The notes: generated by a model from the letters alone, not told the origin. A stretch of DNA of 32,026 bases from Desulfamplus sp. (GCA_015231465.1 JADGBO010000006.1:1-32026), one strand, 5' to 3'; positions 8,032-18,106 are shown, counted from the first letter of the stretch. Made by a program: numbers and translations.

Positions 8032-9264
8032 TCATTGCTTAAAGAGAAAAGTCTTGATTCTGTTGCCGTCCCGCTCCTTTACCGTAACAGAATAGTTATC
8101 TATCTGAACCGTCTCTCCAACTTTGGGAATTCTGCCCATTTGATCAAGAATATAGCCTGAAAATGTATCATAATCCGTGGATTCCGGGATAGTCAGGCCC
8201 ATTTTTTTGTTGAGTTCATCTATCTCTATTTTGCCGAGAACTATCCATTTTCCATCATTGAGCTTGACAGTCATGGGATCTATATGATCAGTCTCATCTG
8301 CTATCTCGCCCACAATCTCCTCCAGAACATCCTCCATGGTGACAATGCCGCAGACACCTCCATGCTCATCCACCACAATTCCTATATGATTCTTTCTCTG
8401 CTTGAAATCATGAAGCAGGGAGTCTAATTTTTTGGACTCCGGAACAAAATAGGCTTCACGGATAATCTCGGAAATGTCAATGGGCACCGGAGTTGCATCA
8501 TCCGAGCAGTTTTCATGGAACCATGCAAAAAGGTCCTTTACGTTCAAGATACCAACAATATTGTCGATGCTGCCGTCAATGACGGGAATCCTTGTAAAGC
8601 CCGATTTGAGAATGGTTCTGATATTAAGTGGGGCATTTATATCCACAACATACATATCCGCCCTTGGTGTCATGATCTCCGAAGCACTGGTGTCGTCAAA
8701 CTCAAAAATATTTGAGATAAATTCCCGCTCCTCTTCCTTTATCTCACCCTCCTCTTCAACCACCTCAACCATGGTCATGAGTTCATCTTCCGTCACCGAA
8801 GGGGATGTATGCGTCTGGCCGAGGAGATTAGAAACAAATTTCAATATGATAATAAGTGGAGCAAATATTTTGGAGAGCCACCATAGGGGGAAAATGGCAA
8901 TTTTTGCAACGAGAATGTTATTATGGGCGGCAAAGGATTTTGGAATTACTTCACCAAAAATAAGAATTAAAAGGGTCATGACACCGGTTGCGATACCAAC
9001 CGCGTTGGAAGAGAAAAAATCAATTGCCAGGGCAGTTGCAAGGGAGGAAGCACCTATATTGACGAAATGGTTGCCGATGAGAATGGTTGAAAGAAGTTTA
9101 TGGGAATCATTTTTCATCTTGTAAATAAGCGAATTGAGGCTTCCGCCATCTTTGGAAAGGTGGAGGGCCTTGGCTCGGCTGATGGAAAAAAGAGCTGTTT
9201 CGGCAGATGAAAAAAAACCTGACAATAAAAGGCATATCAAAAGCATTATCACGTTGAGTGACAT
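8032..9264 (-). CDS. HlyC/CorC (CNNM/DUF21) family membrane protein with CBS pair and CorC_HlyC domain
   Basis: MSLNVIMLLICLLLSGFFSSAETALFSISRAKALHLSKDG N-terminus; CBS region EIMTPRADMYVVD and HIGIVVDEHGGVCGIVTMEDVLEEIVGEIADE. Confidence 0.95.
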   Translation of the reverse strand: MSLNVIMLLICLLLSGFFSSAETALFSISRAKALHLSKDGGSLNSLIYKMKNDSHKLLSTILIGNHFVNIGASSLATALAIDFFSSNAVGIATGVMTLLILIFGEVIPKSFAAHNNILVAKIAIFPLWWLSKIFAPLIIILKFVSNLLGQTHTSPSVTEDELMTMVEVVEEEGEIKEEEREFISNIFEFDDTSASEIMTPRADMYVVDINAPLNIRTILKSGFTRIPVIDGSIDNIVGILNVKDLFAWFHENCSDDATPVPIDISEIIREAYFVPESKKLDSLLHDFKQRKNHIGIVVDEHGGVCGIVTMEDVLEEIVGEIADETDHIDPMTVKLNDGKWIVLGKIEIDELNKKMGLTIPESTDYDTFSGYILDQMGRIPKVGETVQIDNYSVTVKERDGNRIKTFLFKQ

Positions 9265-9393
9265 AAAAAGCTTGTTTACCTCATTTATATGTTAATAATG
9301 ATCAAAGCCGGAGCCTCCGGCTCTACTTTACCGTGGAAACGGATACAAATTTTCATCTTCGGTGGTGAGTGAGAGCCTGTTTAAAAATCAGGC

Positions 9394-9489
9394 TATAGAC
9401 TTCCAGAATAATATTTCAGCAAATCAATTCTTAAGGGCAGCCGCTGCCCTTACAGAATGGTTGCCAATTTAATTATCTGGAAAACTATA
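9394..9489. repeat. Palindromic dispersed repeat (family P), copy 2, inverted relative to copy 1
   Basis: TATAGACTTCCAGAATAAT...AAGGGCAGCCGCTGCCCTT...ATTATCTGGAAAACTATA. Confidence 0.75.
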
Positions 9490-10230
9490 TTAATAGAGAA
9501 TCTGACTCAGGAAAAGCTTTGTTCTCTCATTACGGGGATTGGAGAAGAACTCTTCTGGATTGTTCTCCTCCACTATCATGCCTCCGTCCATGAAGATAAC
9601 CCTGTGGGCCACTGATTTAGCAAACCCCATTTCATGGGTCACCACAAGCATTGTCATGCCCTCTTCGGCAAGGGATATTATAACATCAAGAACCTCCTTC
9701 ACCATTTCGGGATCCAGTGCCGATGTGGGTTCATCAAAAAGCATTATCCTTGGCTGCATGCAGAGGCTTCTTGCAATGGCAACCCTCTGCTGCTGGCCCC
9801 CGGAAAGCTGTCCGGGAAATTTTTTTGCCTGCTCTGAAATTTGAACCTTTTTAAGATACTCCATGGCAATCTCCTCGGCATCTTTTTTGGACATTTTTCT
9901 AACCCATATGGGTCCCAGGGTAAGATTGTCCAGGATGGAGAGATGGGGAAATAGATTGAAGTGCTGGAACACCATACTCACTTCGGTACGGACTTTTTCA
10001 ATGTTTTTAAGATTGTCCGTAAGCTCTATGCCATCCACATTGATGCTTCCCCGCTGGTGTTCTTCCAGGCGGTTTATGCAGCGTATCAAGGTTGACTTTC
10101 CAGAACCGGAAGGGCCGCAGATAACAATCCTCTCCCCCCGATGGACATTGAGATTGATGTTGTTGAGTACATGGAAATCTCCATACCATTTGTGCATCTC
10201 GGATATTTTTATAATATAGTCGTTTTTCAT
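9490..10230 (-). CDS. Polar amino acid ABC transporter ATP-binding protein (GlnQ-like)
   Basis: [18 protein letters not shown] Walker [16 protein letters not shown] signature, [15 protein letters not shown] Walker B. Confidence 0.95.
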   Translation of the reverse strand: MKNDYIIKISEMHKWYGDFHVLNNINLNVHRGERIVICGPSGSGKSTLIRCINRLEEHQRGSINVDGIELTDNLKNIEKVRTEVSMVFQHFNLFPHLSILDNLTLGPIWVRKMSKKDAEEIAMEYLKKVQISEQAKKFPGQLSGGQQQRVAIARSLCMQPRIMLFDEPTSALDPEMVKEVLDVIISLAEEGMTMLVVTHEMGFAKSVAHRVIFMDGGMIVEENNPEEFFSNPRNERTKLFLSQILY

Positions 10231-10258
10231 TTTGATCTCGAATAAAACCTTTTATGTT

Positions 10259-10361
10259 CTCAAGAGTTGTAAGTTCTCATACTCCACACCATATATTGTG
10301 GTAATATATTGCATTATAGTACTATCAGTAGTGGTAAGTGGGAGAACTTATCACTCACGAG
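10259..10361 (-). mobile_element. 103-bp MITE-like element, copy 2
   Basis: Reverse orientation (CTCAAGAG...CTCACGAG); TSD TTATGTT (10252-10258 / 10362-10368). Confidence 0.85.
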
Positions 10362-10507
10362 TTATGTTAATGTTTTTAAAATGGGAGTATCATCCGGCAC
10401 TCAATACCAACTGAAAAATTATATTATTTGAATTGGTTGTTCCAGTCAAGGAATTGGTTTCGACTTTGACGGTCCATCCCAATCTAAAATCATGGTCCCG
10501 TCTTTTA

Positions 10508-13500
10508 TCATGGTTCCGTACTGGATTTCCTAAATGGAAAACTCCATTTAGAATCCTTTTTGGGAAGGGAACGCCACATCACAGGCTGGGAGAAACAGCC
10601 CCATCCCCACTTGATTATGTGGACAAGGCCGATGGCAATCCAAAGGGCCCAGGCCAGCATGGCAAGACGGTAAACCAGCATGGGAAGGGAGAAGAGCCAT
10701 GCCCTTGGAAGAACTTCCCGGCTTATATCCTGGTACCAGCGCATATAGTATGCAGAAGAGCCGTTGCCTCTTATGTTCATGTCAGGATGGCCGATGAGTC
10801 CCTGGGATATTGCAAAAACAAGGGATAGAAGTGCAAGTATCCACAGTCCGGCCAGGCCCATCTGCATAAGATTAAATTTAAAGGGAGTGAGATCGCTTTG
10901 AAGCTTCTCACCCTTTTTTCCCCGGATGTCCGTAAGAATGAGCCATGCCGCCACAAAAAGAGATGCAGCCATGCTGCTCATGGCCATGCCCAGGCCGAGA
11001 AGAAACCAGTGGTGGAACTTTAAAGGCGACATTTTTGTCATGGAGAGGCAAAATGAGACTGCAATAACCATAAGCACAACGGACCAGAACAGAACAGCAG
11101 GTCCCATGAGGTGCCCCCCTCCCATGAGAAGGGGCCATCGGCTGCGTGGGAGGTGAATATCCACGGCAGCGTTGACACTTGGAATGCCAAGATCTATGGA
11201 CGGTGTCCGAAAGATGCTTGAGATGGTACTGTTTTCTCCTCCCCGCCATTTTATCTGTACAATCTGACTTCCAGGATTGAGGGGAATGGGAAGATTCCTG
11301 CCATCCAAGCGTATTATTCCGGCTTTGCCATTTACGGTAACCTCCTGCACTTCGGCATATTCGGGTAGTTTTACAGTGTGCTGACCCCCCTGGCTGCTCC
11401 TGATCTTCAGGGTGAGGGATGCACTTGAGGAGCGTACTCCAGGACGAAGTTCTAAGTGGGAGCTTTCAATGGTAATGGTCTCTCCGTCCACACCCCGGGG
11501 GCGTTCCACAAGAAGGGTGACCTTCTCTCCGGGCCAGGGGTGCCATGTGGGATGCCACCGATCCTCCACCTGGTGGAGAATAACCGGAATACCTTTGGTC
11601 TCCACATGGAATATGGGGCTCACATCCAGGGTCCATATCTCTTTCCACTCTGTGGAAAGGGCATGTTCAAGTACAATGGTATTGGATGGTTCAAGGAAGG
11701 ATTCCCAGGAGATACGGGAAGTTCCCGCCGGCATTGTGAGCTGGACGGTTCCATTTTTTATACGCATATCCCGGGTGGTGACGGACTCCCCGGGAATAAG
11801 GGGAATGTTGAGTACCATGGCCGAGTCCGGGGGGGATATGCGTATGAGTTCGTTCTCCACCTTCCACTCCAGTCCCAGGAGAAGCCGTCGCTCAAGATAT
11901 GCAAAGGGCGGAAGGATAGAGCTTTCCAAAGGCGGCTCCTTTCCTGGGCCGGACTCCCGGGCTCCGGGTTTGAACTGAATCTGATCCTCAATGGTTCCAT
12001 CCTGGTTAATGCCCTCCACAACCCATTCACCCCTGTTTACAACCCTTCCGTGGCGGGGCTTCATGGGCAGGGGAATCTGGAAGGTTCCCTGGCCCCTTAT
12101 GGGGCTCTGGAGGGAAATGGTGTGGCTCCCCGGCGGCACCAGCATCCAGAGAATATCCCCCTCCCTGAAAAGGTGGGAGGATTGGGCTCCATTGAGTAAA
12201 ACAGACCGGGGAATCCAGTGTCTGGCATTGCCCGGAAGGGGTATTGCCGAAGCCAGGGCCGAGTGGACCCCAAGGGTCACTGAAAGATGATCCCGGGTTA
12301 TCTCTATTTCCATATGGGATACGTCGGCACAGTTGGGAAAACATTCATGGGGTTTTAGAAGCCTTTTTTGAAGCTCATCCAGGATTGCCCGGGGGGGAAT
12401 CACTCCGGCAGTGCCGTTTTGGTGACTCTCTCCCGCCCTCTCCACTGCTGCATGGGCATTGGGGATCGCCTGGTAATTGAATATAGGGGCAGTTAAAAGA
12501 AGGGCAGTGAACAGAAGGGGGGTTAAAAGAAGGGGCGTTAGAATAATAGATATATTTGAATGTCTTCCCGTGGATGGTCCCGGTGAAAAAAAGATGATGG
12601 CGGCCTTTGCCGGACCCTTGAACAGATTGCCGCCCTTGAACAGGTTGCCGCCCTTGAACAGATTGCCGCCCTTGAACAGGTTGCCGCCCTTGAACAGTTT
12701 GCCGAAAAGCCCCCCGGCCAGGATAAAAATCAGGCCCACCCTCAAAAAGGCCAGCATAAAGTTGATTTTGGGACCCGCAAGAAAGAGGGATATGGTTTCA
12801 TTGGGGGGCACCGGTCCTGACCAACTGAATTTAAGGGTGTCAAAGGGAGTCCACATGGGAAGCCCGGGGCCTGTCTGGGTAAGGGCCCGGGGATCCTGCT
12901 GCATCACACTGGATTTTTTCTTATATCCGGCATATCCTGGAACAGAGTCCTGGACAACACCAGGCATGGAGCCTGCCGTCACCCTCTCCGATGCGGACAT
13001 TGCCCCACCGGTCCTTAAAACTTTGACCCCCGGAGGAGCCAGTGCCCGGGACTTCATCATCACCTCCTCTTCCATGGCCATATCTGACTGTACCTGGTAT
13101 TGTTTCTCCATATTTAATGATGCCATATTCCCGGAACCCATATTCCCGGTTCCATGGGTACCATATGCTCCCTGGTCCCTTGATGTGATTTCGTTGTTCA
13201 TGGATATCCATGGCCGCTCCAACTGGGGATATATCCCCACCCGGAGGGCATTGATGCTGTAGGGCAGTACAATCAAAACAAGTACCATGGCAGCCAGGGC
13301 CTGGTAACGTTTCACCGCGTTTTTCAATCTGCCTTCGGGCAGATGGGCAATAAGGGCAAATCCTGCAAGGAGAAAAAGCCATATAAATCGGGGAGCCCCG
13401 GGCTCATGCCAGGTCAGGACCAGGGTAAGAAACCCCAGGACGGCAAGAACAGGACTGTATAGTTTAAGTGTTGCAACGGTGAAGACCAGGACAATGAAAA

Positions 13501-15406
13501 AATCAAGCAATGTCCACTGTTTCACCCAGGTATGGGGGGTGTTGTCAACGCCGGATGCATGGAGCAGTTTCCATCCCGGAGGCAGAAAAATTTTTCCCTG
13601 GACCTGATTGAACTCATGCTGCCATCCTGTTGCAGGCAGTCGGTTCACAGGCCCCATGAAACGGGTTTCCGCGGTCACATCCAGCAGGCCCCGGCGAATC
13701 TCTACCCCCACGGCAGGTGTGCCGGAATCACCCGATGTGTGGGAACCGGCAGGGGTACCGGAATCACCCGATGTGTGGGAACCGGCAGGGGTACCGGAAT
13801 CACCCGATGTGTGGGAACCGGCAGGGGTACCGGAATCACCTGATGTGTGGGAATCAGCAGGTTTTGGGGAAATATCAGGATTGGCCTGTGTGGCATCGGG
13901 AAGAGGTTTTCCAGGATTTTCATCCATGGAGAGACCCTGTTTATCAAGGGTTGTTATCAACTGCTCCCGGCCGTTCACCATCACCCTGCCGGGTTCCATG
14001 GACGGCTCCATCTCCAGCCGCCATCCACTGCTTTTCCTGCCCGTTATCCTATCCTGTACGGTATAGCCCGATCCATCAAAATGGAGCCACAATGTTCTGT
14101 CAAGGATTAACTGATCCGGTGCCGGAACCGGATCTCCCCTTTTAATCTCCCTGAAGGTCAAAATTTCTCCAGGAAGCATGCTAAAGGCAGGATAGCTTCT
14201 CCATGCCTCCGGAAGGGAGGTGTGGCGGGGATCCACTTGTGTGCCTCCTTCAACCTCGATGATCCTCATATCCGGACGGCGTATCACCGACCATATCTCC
14301 TGATCCGGCCAGAATCCGTCATGGGGTACTTCAAAGACCATGCTCTTCAAAGGATCAATGTGCCTGGTTTTGACGGTGACTCCATATTGACCGGGTCTCA
14401 CCCGAAGTACCAGGGAGCCGTCTTTTTCCAGCCTTGCCGGAAGGGGAGTGTCCATGGAGAGGGGAATCATCTTCTCCCTTGGAAAAACCGGCCCCAGCAC
14501 AATCTCCCTTGCAGATCCGGAGACATCCAGGGATATATAGATGGTTACGACCCCGGGCACCGCATCGTCTATGAGGCGGAAAACTTCGATTTTAAGGCGA
14601 TCTTCGGCTTTTTTTGTCAAAGTTGCATCATCGGTCTTCTTCAACCACACCCTGCCCGAGGCATCCACGGGGGGGAAGGCTGCATCTTCATTGTTCACAG
14701 ATAGTGTCACAATGGCACTCTTTTCAGGAATGGTCAAATATTCAGGAAGAGTGTTCCAGATGAATGTGCCGGAAACGGATACAAGACCTTGCATGGGTAG
14801 AGAAGCGGCATGGATGACTCCGGGAGAGGGAGCCTGGAAGGGATCGGGAATGGGGATTTCAGAATCATGCTGCAAAGAAGGGGGCGGCGGGTCACTACTG
14901 TCCGGGAATAGTCTTGCCACAGGCCTGGAGTTCCTTGCCAGTACAACGGCGGGTACCCCGTCAATGGTTACATCCACCGGCCATTGGCGGCCATGGCCGG
15001 GCAGGGGTATCTCTTCCCCTTCCATGACATGTATAAGCTGGGTAAAAGAGCCTCCCTCTCCGGATAGTTCCAGATGAATAATGGATGGCCAGATGCACTG
15101 GAAGTTTTTGGGGTCGTTATAGCGGGGTATGCAGTCTCTTTCCCTTTCCCTGCCATGCAGTACCCAGGGTATCCAGGATTTCAAAATATCCGGAATTCCC
15201 AGGTGCCCAAAATGTTCATTGGTCAGCGGGGTAGCATCTTTATTGGTGACAGAATTATAATTTTCATGGGAGACAGGATTATAACCTCCATGGGAAACAG
15301 GATTTTCACCGGCAGCCGGCAAGGGAGAAAGGAGAAAAATCAATGAGATAAACAGGGGGAATAAAGGCAAACGGCATGAAAAATTGTTCGAGCATGTCTT
15401 AATCAT
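10508..15406 (-). CDS. 1632-aa exported protein with several TM segments and extensive beta-rich regions; unknown function
   Basis: Long uninterrupted ORF with signal-like N-terminus; central and C-terminal TM stretches (FFIVLVFTVATLKLYSPVLAVLGFLTLVLTW; GPAVLFWSVVLMVIAVSF). Confidence 0.85.
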   Translation of the reverse strand: MIKTCSNNFSCRLPLFPLFISLIFLLSPLPAAGENPVSHGGYNPVSHENYNSVTNKDATPLTNEHFGHLGIPDILKSWIPWVLHGRERERDCIPRYNDPKNFQCIWPSIIHLELSGEGGSFTQLIHVMEGEEIPLPGHGRQWPVDVTIDGVPAVVLARNSRPVARLFPDSSDPPPPSLQHDSEIPIPDPFQAPSPGVIHAASLPMQGLVSVSGTFIWNTLPEYLTIPEKSAIVTLSVNNEDAAFPPVDASGRVWLKKTDDATLTKKAEDRLKIEVFRLIDDAVPGVVTIYISLDVSGSAREIVLGPVFPREKMIPLSMDTPLPARLEKDGSLVLRVRPGQYGVTVKTRHIDPLKSMVFEVPHDGFWPDQEIWSVIRRPDMRIIEVEGGTQVDPRHTSLPEAWRSYPAFSMLPGEILTFREIKRGDPVPAPDQLILDRTLWLHFDGSGYTVQDRITGRKSSGWRLEMEPSMEPGRVMVNGREQLITTLDKQGLSMDENPGKPLPDATQANPDISPKPADSHTSGDSGTPAGSHTSGDSGTPAGSHTSGDSGTPAGSHTSGDSGTPAVGVEIRRGLLDVTAETRFMGPVNRLPATGWQHEFNQVQGKIFLPPGWKLLHASGVDNTPHTWVKQWTLLDFFIVLVFTVATLKLYSPVLAVLGFLTLVLTWHEPGAPRFIWLFLLAGFALIAHLPEGRLKNAVKRYQALAAMVLVLIVLPYSINALRVGIYPQLERPWISMNNEITSRDQGAYGTHGTGNMGSGNMASLNMEKQYQVQSDMAMEEEVMMKSRALAPPGVKVLRTGGAMSASERVTAGSMPGVVQDSVPGYAGYKKKSSVMQQDPRALTQTGPGLPMWTPFDTLKFSWSGPVPPNETISLFLAGPKINFMLAFLRVGLIFILAGGLFGKLFKGGNLFKGGNLFKGGNLFKGGNLFKGPAKAAIIFFSPGPSTGRHSNISIILTPLLLTPLLFTALLLTAPIFNYQAIPNAHAAVERAGESHQNGTAGVIPPRAILDELQKRLLKPHECFPNCADVSHMEIEITRDHLSVTLGVHSALASAIPLPGNARHWIPRSVLLNGAQSSHLFREGDILWMLVPPGSHTISLQSPIRGQGTFQIPLPMKPRHGRVVNRGEWVVEGINQDGTIEDQIQFKPGARESGPGKEPPLESSILPPFAYLERRLLLGLEWKVENELIRISPPDSAMVLNIPLIPGESVTTRDMRIKNGTVQLTMPAGTSRISWESFLEPSNTIVLEHALSTEWKEIWTLDVSPIFHVETKGIPVILHQVEDRWHPTWHPWPGEKVTLLVERPRGVDGETITIESSHLELRPGVRSSSASLTLKIRSSQGGQHTVKLPEYAEVQEVTVNGKAGIIRLDGRNLPIPLNPGSQIVQIKWRGGENSTISSIFRTPSIDLGIPSVNAAVDIHLPRSRWPLLMGGGHLMGPAVLFWSVVLMVIAVSFCLSMTKMSPLKFHHWFLLGLGMAMSSMAASLFVAAWLILTDIRGKKGEKLQSDLTPFKFNLMQMGLAGLWILALLSLVFAISQGLIGHPDMNIRGNGSSAYYMRWYQDISREVLPRAWLFSLPMLVYRLAMLAWALWIAIGLVHIIKWGWGCFSQPVMWRSLPKKDSKWSFPFRKSSTEP
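12615..12704. repeat. 18-bp x 5 in-frame tandem array encoding (LFKGGN)n after a TM segment
   Basis: cccttgaacagattgccg / cccttgaacaggttgccg alternate. Confidence 0.95.
13722..13865. repeat. 36-bp x about 4 in-frame tandem array encoding (SHTSGDSGTPAG)n
   Basis: ccggaatcacccgatgtgtgggaaccggcaggggta repeated. Confidence 0.95.
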
Positions 15407-15474
15407 TTTTTTCTCCCCTCATGGTTTAAGTAATGGGCAGCAAATATTATTTATTTAACTTGTTTGTGTAACCG

Positions 15475-15930
15475 TCACCATTTTTCGGGGTAGGCAACGT
15501 CAGTATAGAAGTTCTCCATATTTTGTTTATGGCCCTGCTCCATGGCAGCGAAATCCTCAAAAACTTTTTTCAAGCTGCTGTCGGAACAATCATCGGCCAT
15601 TTTTTTATACATGGTCATTGCATACTCTTCATTTTTCATGGCCAGGGCAAATGCATCGGCCAGGGTCATATCTTCTTTTATCCTGGGTCTCTCAATGGTT
15701 TGTGATATGCCGTAGTCATGGGCTGGTTGGAAATATTGTCCTGTCTCCTCCTTTACCATGAGACGTGTCAAAATCTCCCTGTGTGCCTTCTCTTCCATTG
15801 AAAACTTGAGAAACATCTCTTTTAGATATGGATCATTAACTTTTTCAGACACCTTTGTGTAAAATATTTCCGCTTCCATCTCAAGATTTATGGCATACTG
15901 CATAATATCCTTGTATTCTGCACTGTTCAT
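15475..15930 (-). CDS. Ferritin-like / rubrerythrin-family diiron protein
   Basis: Four-helix type sequence with E..E/H motifs (NLEMEAEIFYTKV, MEEKAHREIL, NEEYAMTMYKKM, AAMEQGHKQNMENFY). ATG at 15930 preceded by GGAGGG. Confidence 0.85.
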   Translation of the reverse strand: MNSAEYKDIMQYAINLEMEAEIFYTKVSEKVNDPYLKEMFLKFSMEEKAHREILTRLMVKEETGQYFQPAHDYGISQTIERPRIKEDMTLADAFALAMKNEEYAMTMYKKMADDCSDSSLKKVFEDFAAMEQGHKQNMENFYTDVAYPEKW

Positions 15931-16023
15931 TATTTTTCCCTCCATAATTAATTAAGGGGCAATCAAGGCATAACACACACAAAATAACGATGGTGAATGC
16001 CTTCTGCCGATTGATTTTTAAGC

Positions 16024-16132
16024 TTAAGGAATGAACACGAGATAACTTACCCATTCTCCCCCTCTCCATTCATGGAGAGGGGGTTGGGGGGTGAGGTAAA
16101 TGGGCAAGTTAATTAAGACCCATTCCTAAATT
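16024..16132. repeat. REP-like nested palindrome
   Basis: CCCCCTCTCCA-ttca-TGGAGAGGGGG core (16058-16083), then TTGGGGGGTGAGGT. Outer arms AACTTACCCATT/AATGGGCAAGTT and TTAAGGAATG/CATTCCTAAA. Confidence 0.8.
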
Positions 16133-16148
16133 GACAGATGAAGTATGC

Positions 16149-17942
16149 CTAAATTTTGAATTTACTTACGGTCTGCTTCATCTTTTCAGATATTTCAAAC
16201 AGCTCAGCGGATTTGTCATTGAGATCAGCACTGTTTCTGGACATATCCTGGGCAGATGCATTCACATCTGCAATATCCCTTGCAATCTCTTCGGACACCG
16301 CCGATGTCTGGGATACATTTTCATTGACTTCGCTGATTCCCTGGGATGCCTGCATAACATTTTCAGCGATTTCACTTGTGGTTCTTGACTGCTCATCCAC
16401 GGAAGCCGCTATTTCAGAAACTGTTTTATTGACGCTGTTGATTACAGCAGATATCTCTTCAATATCCTTGACAGTCTCCATGGTGGATTTTTGAATGTCC
16501 TCAATCATCTGATTTATTTCGCTGGTGGCATCCGAGGTTTGTTTAGCCAGTTCTTTTATCTCGTTGGCAACCACGGCAAAGCCCTTGCCGGCCTCTCCTG
16601 CCCTGGCCGCTTCAATGGTGGCGTTAAGTGCCAGAAGATTGGTCTGTTCGGAAATACTGCTGATTGCCTCGGTGACCTTGCCGATTTCCGTGGCGGCTTT
16701 TCCCAGCTTGTCAACCCTTTCAGATGCCGTCATGGCCTGTTGAACAGCCTTGTGGGTTATATCCCTTGCCTTGTCCGAGTTGCTTGATATGGCATTTATG
16801 TTCCGTGTTATATCTTCGGCAGAGGTCGCCACTATGCTGATATTTGTGGATGCCTGCTCCATGGCCGCTGCAACCGAGTTCATGTTTGAACTCATCTCTT
16901 CGGCAGCCACGGCAACGGTATTGGCATTGCCCGAGGTTTTTTCCGAACCTGACGAGAGGGATTCGGCTATGGCCTGGAGGCCGCTGGAGGAACCAAGAAG
17001 TACCTTGCTGTTCTCGGATATTTCAGACATCATTTTTCTTAAGCTTGCGGCCATGTCATTGAGATTGGCAAACATCTCGCCAAACTCATCCCCTGATTTT
17101 GCATCCCCTGATTTTACATCCCCTGATTTTATATCCCCTGATTTTATATCCCCTGATTCTGCATCCCCTGATTTTATTTCAATGGTGCCTGTCAGGTCCC
17201 CATTGGAGATTCTCTTGATGAATACCCTTGAAAGATCAAGGGGCTTTACAATGTTTATCTGTATCAGAAGCCATACCATTATGCTGATGACGATCAAGAT
17301 TGCCGCAGTCCATAGGGCTATGCTGATTCTTGCCTTTGCAACGGCCTTGTGGGCCGCCTCAAGGGAGCCTATGATTTCAAAGGCCCCATGAATTTCTCCC
17401 TCTTTCCAGCCTTCCATGGTGCCGCCGGTGGGATCCTTTTTGCCTTTGGGGTTTCCGTGGCAGAAGAGGCAATCCTTTGTAAGACGCACCGGCTTGAAGT
17501 AACGTATCTGATCTTTTTCGATGACGATCTTCTCTTCAAGGTTTTTTTCGGTGATCTCCCTCAGTATTGCCGCTTCAAGTTCAGTGGGGGTATTGGCCGG
17601 ATTCCTGGGATTGAACTTTGGCACCCTGAAATCATACCCTGCTTTTTGGGCATTGATTTTGGCCATGTTGATGGCCGTTATAATGGGAACGGCCTGGACA
17701 ATGTTGTTTTTATCAAGCTCTTCAAAGGGCTTTATGATTCCCTGATTCAGCTTGGCAGCCATCTCGCTTCTGCCCGCTTCCGCCATGAGTACAACGGCCC
17801 GGCTTTTTTCAATGGTACTCTGTTCAGCCCATGTCCGGATGTCATTGATCCTCTGGGCAGCGAGGATAAGGGCCACCACAAGGGGCCCTAGTATGACTAT
17901 GGTAAAAATTTTCCATTTAACGCTAATTTTTTTGATACCCAT
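16149..17942 (-). CDS. Methyl-accepting chemotaxis protein with DUF3365/Tll0287-like CxxCH (heme c) sensor domain
   Basis: Signalling hairpin [48 protein letters not shown] in the region between two TM helices; HAMP-like [16 protein letters not shown]. Confidence 0.95.
   Translation of the reverse strand: MGIKKISVKWKIFTIVILGPLVVALILAAQRINDIRTWAEQSTIEKSRAVVLMAEAGRSEMAAKLNQGIIKPFEELDKNNIVQAVPIITAINMAKINAQKAGYDFRVPKFNPRNPANTPTELEAAILREITEKNLEEKIVIEKDQIRYFKPVRLTKDCLFCHGNPKGKKDPTGGTMEGWKEGEIHGAFEIIGSLEAAHKAVAKARISIALWTAAILIVISIMVWLLIQINIVKPLDLSRVFIKRISNGDLTGTIEIKSGDAESGDIKSGDIKSGDVKSGDAKSGDEFGEMFANLNDMAASLRKMMSEISENSKVLLGSSSGLQAIAESLSSGSEKTSGNANTVAVAAEEMSSNMNSVAAAMEQASTNISIVATSAEDITRNINAISSNSDKARDITHKAVQQAMTASERVDKLGKAATEIGKVTEAISSISEQTNLLALNATIEAARAGEAGKGFAVVANEIKELAKQTSDATSEINQMIEDIQKSTMETVKDIEEISAVINSVNKTVSEIAASVDEQSRTTSEIAENVMQASQGISEVNENVSQTSAVSEEIARDIADVNASAQDMSRNSADLNDKSAELFEISEKMKQTVSKFKI
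17090..17179. repeat. 15-bp x 6 in-frame tandem array in the MCP encoding (SGDxK)n
   Basis: cccctgattttgcat / cccctgattttacat / cccctgattttatat units at 15-bp spacing. Confidence 0.95.
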
Positions 17943-17960
17943 TGTTCATGCTCCCTATAA

Positions 17961-18099
17961 CCACCATGGCGGCATTACCGCCACAATCGAAATGATGAAA
18001 GTCCTTGAACGACGGGGACTTTCATATAAACAAATATGGCGGCCCACCGCCACAATCGAAATGATGAAAGTCCTTAAACGGCGGGGACTTTCATATAAA
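17961..18099. repeat. Two direct family R double-hairpin units
   Basis: TGGCGGcattaCCGCCA and ATGAAAGTCC...GGACTTTCAT stems, twice. Confidence 0.85.
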
Positions 18100-18106
18100 A
18101 TGGATT

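Noticed and set aside
10232-10414. 60-aa ORF upstream of the ABC ATPase
   Set aside because: Mostly MITE copy 2 sequence; not a plausible gene.
11456-14704. Several long plus-strand ORFs (e.g. 247, 261, 178 aa)
   Set aside because: All antisense to the continuous 1632-aa minus-strand ORF; likely codon-bias artefacts.
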